From NCBI GenBank assembly GCA_017475805.1, contig JAFVEW010000252.1, positions 1 to 14,248 on the forward strand: a stretch of DNA of 14,248 nucleotides. The letters are read 5' to 3'. This DNA comes from Synergistaceae bacterium (GTDB lineage Bacteria > Synergistota > Synergistia > Synergistales > Aminobacteriaceae). The notes below the pieces were generated by a model that ran no database searches, was not told the DNA's origin, and saw nothing but the letters and a program-made list of their open reading frames with translations. The position numbers were made by a program, and so were the translations under genes. This document shows positions 13,005 through 14,248 of this stretch, piece by piece (within the stretch, counting starts at the first letter, position 1; every line of letters begins with the position of its first letter).

Positions 13005-14248
13005 AAATGACATCGCTTTTCTCAGGCGCGTCAATTTTTGAACGTTCCGAAAAAACTTTATCGAGGAAGTATAAAATCTGCTTTCCGTAAATCGGAGGGA
13101 ATCCTGCCGAAAAAATTAACATATCGCCGGGTTCGGTAATATTCTGATTAACGTCTTTCACAGGTCCGGGCAATCTCATAATTTCGTCAGGAGTTAAGAC
13201 GGCTCGTTGAACTTCCTGCTGGGACTTCGTTACGCTCTTTTTTGCGAAAATTCCCGTTCCGCCCTGAAATGAAATGCTTTCCTGCTCCTTAATTACGGTC
13301 GTTACGCCGAGTCTGTCGGATAAATATTTTGCCGTTTCGACTTTATTCGGAGCGTAAGCTACCGTGATGTGGCAGTTCGAGGTTATCGATTCGTCTTTGC
13401 CGTATGCCGCGTCAAGCTGTGCCTTATCCTGACAGATTAAATAAGCCTTTATGTTCCAGCCGCCGAAATAAGCTATCGCCTGTTCAAAAATTCCCAGCTT
13501 CCCTAACGCAGGAAATTCGTCCAGCAAAAGTAAAAGTCGGTGCTTATATGGAGCTTTCATTTGACCGCCGCGAAATTCCATTTCAGGCATAAGAATGAAA
13601 ATCAGCTGCGAAATGAAAAGTCGGACGAGTGGCTTCAACCGCTGAATATTTGTCGGATTTAAGACGAGATAAAGCGACACGGGCGAATCGTTATCCATGA
13701 TGTCCTGAATCCTAAAATCGCTCACTGCCGTGTTTCTCGCAACAACGGGGTCGGTGTAAAGTCCCAACTTAGCGACTGCGGTCGATAAAACTGACGAGGC
13801 TTCTTCTTCGGCGCGATTCAGCATTTCATTCGCAACCTGTTCAACTACGGGATGACAGGGGCTTTCACGCACTTTGCCTGTCGGGTCGTAAAAAACATCG
13901 CCATCGCGCTTGTGTTCGTACTGCTTCCACGAATTTGCCATGTCCTCATAGCCGTTGCCCGTGAGTTCGTGCAAAACTTCGGATAGATTCCCCGTCCTGC
14001 CCTCGTTCCGCGCCCTGTAAACAACGTGAGTTATCGCGCCGATTAACAAAGACCGCGCAGTCTGCTCCCAATGCCCGTCAACGCCCTTGCCGTCAGGGTC
14101 AACTAAGAGCGTCGCAACGTTCATAACATCGCCCGTTTCGTAAACCGTCCCGATTCGGATTTCTGCGAGAGGATTGTAACGTGCGCTCCGTCCCTCGATT
14201 GCGTCAGTCGGATCCCAGCGCAAAACCTTATGCCCGTTCTGATGCCGC
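12988..14248 (-). CDS. traG: VirD4/TraG-type conjugative coupling protein, C-terminal part
   Basis: The frame is open to the right edge of the window (upstream residues read RHQNGHKVLRWDPT), so the N-terminus with the membrane helices and Walker A is missing. The visible 400-odd residues match TraG/VirD4 coupling ATPases: HWEQTARSLLIGAITHVVY, the Walker B-containing HRLLLLLDEFPALGKL, GWNIKAYLICQDKAQLDAAYG and NCHITVAYAPNKVETAKYL. These hexameric ATPases sit at the inner membrane and pass the relaxase-DNA complex to the type IV secretion channel. A full-length relative has about 600-700 residues. The gene shows that the element is, or was, conjugative; relaxase and mating-channel genes are not in this window and would lie further right. 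The TTG at 14223 is not a believable start. Confidence 0.92.
   Translation of the reverse strand, partial: RHQNGHKVLRWDPTDAIEGRSARYNPLAEIRIGTVYETGDVMNVATLLVDPDGKGVDGHWEQTARSLLIGAITHVVYRARNEGRTGNLSEVLHELTGNGYEDMANSWKQYEHKRDGDVFYDPTGKVRESPCHPVVEQVANEMLNRAEEEASSVLSTAVAKLGLYTDPVVARNTAVSDFRIQDIMDNDSPVSLYLVLNPTNIQRLKPLVRLFISQLIFILMPEMEFRGGQMKAPYKHRLLLLLDEFPALGKLGIFEQAIAYFGGWNIKAYLICQDKAQLDAAYGKDESITSNCHITVAYAPNKVETAKYLSDRLGVTTVIKEQESISFQGGTGIFAKKSVTKSQQEVQRAVLTPDEIMRLPGPVKDVNQNITEPGDMLIFSAGFPPIYGKQILYFLDKVFSERSKIDAPEKSDVIYEKAA

Noticed and set aside
14221..14223. TTG as the start of the coupling protein
   Set aside because: The frame stays open to the window edge and upstream residues match the family, so the gene is cut by the window and does not start there.

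Overview
The window is about 14.2 kb of an accessory element, plasmid-like or integrative, and it most probably comes from a member of the Synergistota. The main clue is at the left edge. A truncated secreted peptidase (S37/S28-like, with DPW and DAH catalytic neighbourhoods) ends in a Gly/Ser-Cys-Asn, hydrophobic helix, Arg-rich tail that looks like the Synergist-CTERM sorting signal. TTG and GTG starts are common (rep, the plus-strand parA and the resolvase use TTG), and the intergenic DNA is very AT-rich.

Layout. 1-308 (+): 3' end of the peptidase gene. 496-2594 (-): an operon of parA, a ribbon-helix-helix-like protein and an Rpn-type PD-(D/E)XK nuclease, followed by a stand-alone copy of the Rpn C-terminus. 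2820-3401 (+): a small serine recombinase. 3402-3830: an AT-rich, gene-free stretch with seven CATATG-centred repeats and a consensus sigma70 promoter. 3831-5293 (+): a second parA, a second RHH-like partner and a DUF6465-like protein, closed by a strong intrinsic terminator. 14248-5499 (-): the 3' part of a VirD4/TraG coupling protein, a small unknown protein overlapping a GNAT acetyltransferase, an XRE regulator with its own promoter/operator, a large primase-like replication protein, and an MmeI/PglX-like DNA methyltransferase.

How the parts fit. The primase-like protein, two partition cassettes, the resolvase and the coupling protein are what a self-maintaining conjugative replicon would carry. 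The Rpn nuclease, the methyltransferase and the GNAT gene are plausible defence or maintenance cargo. Between xre and rep, a well-formed promoter and terminator on the opposite strand delimit a predicted structured RNA of about 130 nt, antisense to the rep leader. This suggests RNA control of replication, possibly alongside the XRE regulator.

Most interesting points: (1) the replication protein appears to hold three tandem primase-like modules, only the middle one with the full catalytic signature; (2) the Rpn gene has a strong internal Shine-Dalgarno and GTG, and the downstream duplicate retains just that internal translation unit, as expected for an RpnS-like inhibitor; (3) the putative antisense RNA over the rep leader; (4) the methyltransferase seems to lack the usual nuclease E-x-K segment; (5) two divergent parA-RHH cassettes flank a resolvase and a repeat array.
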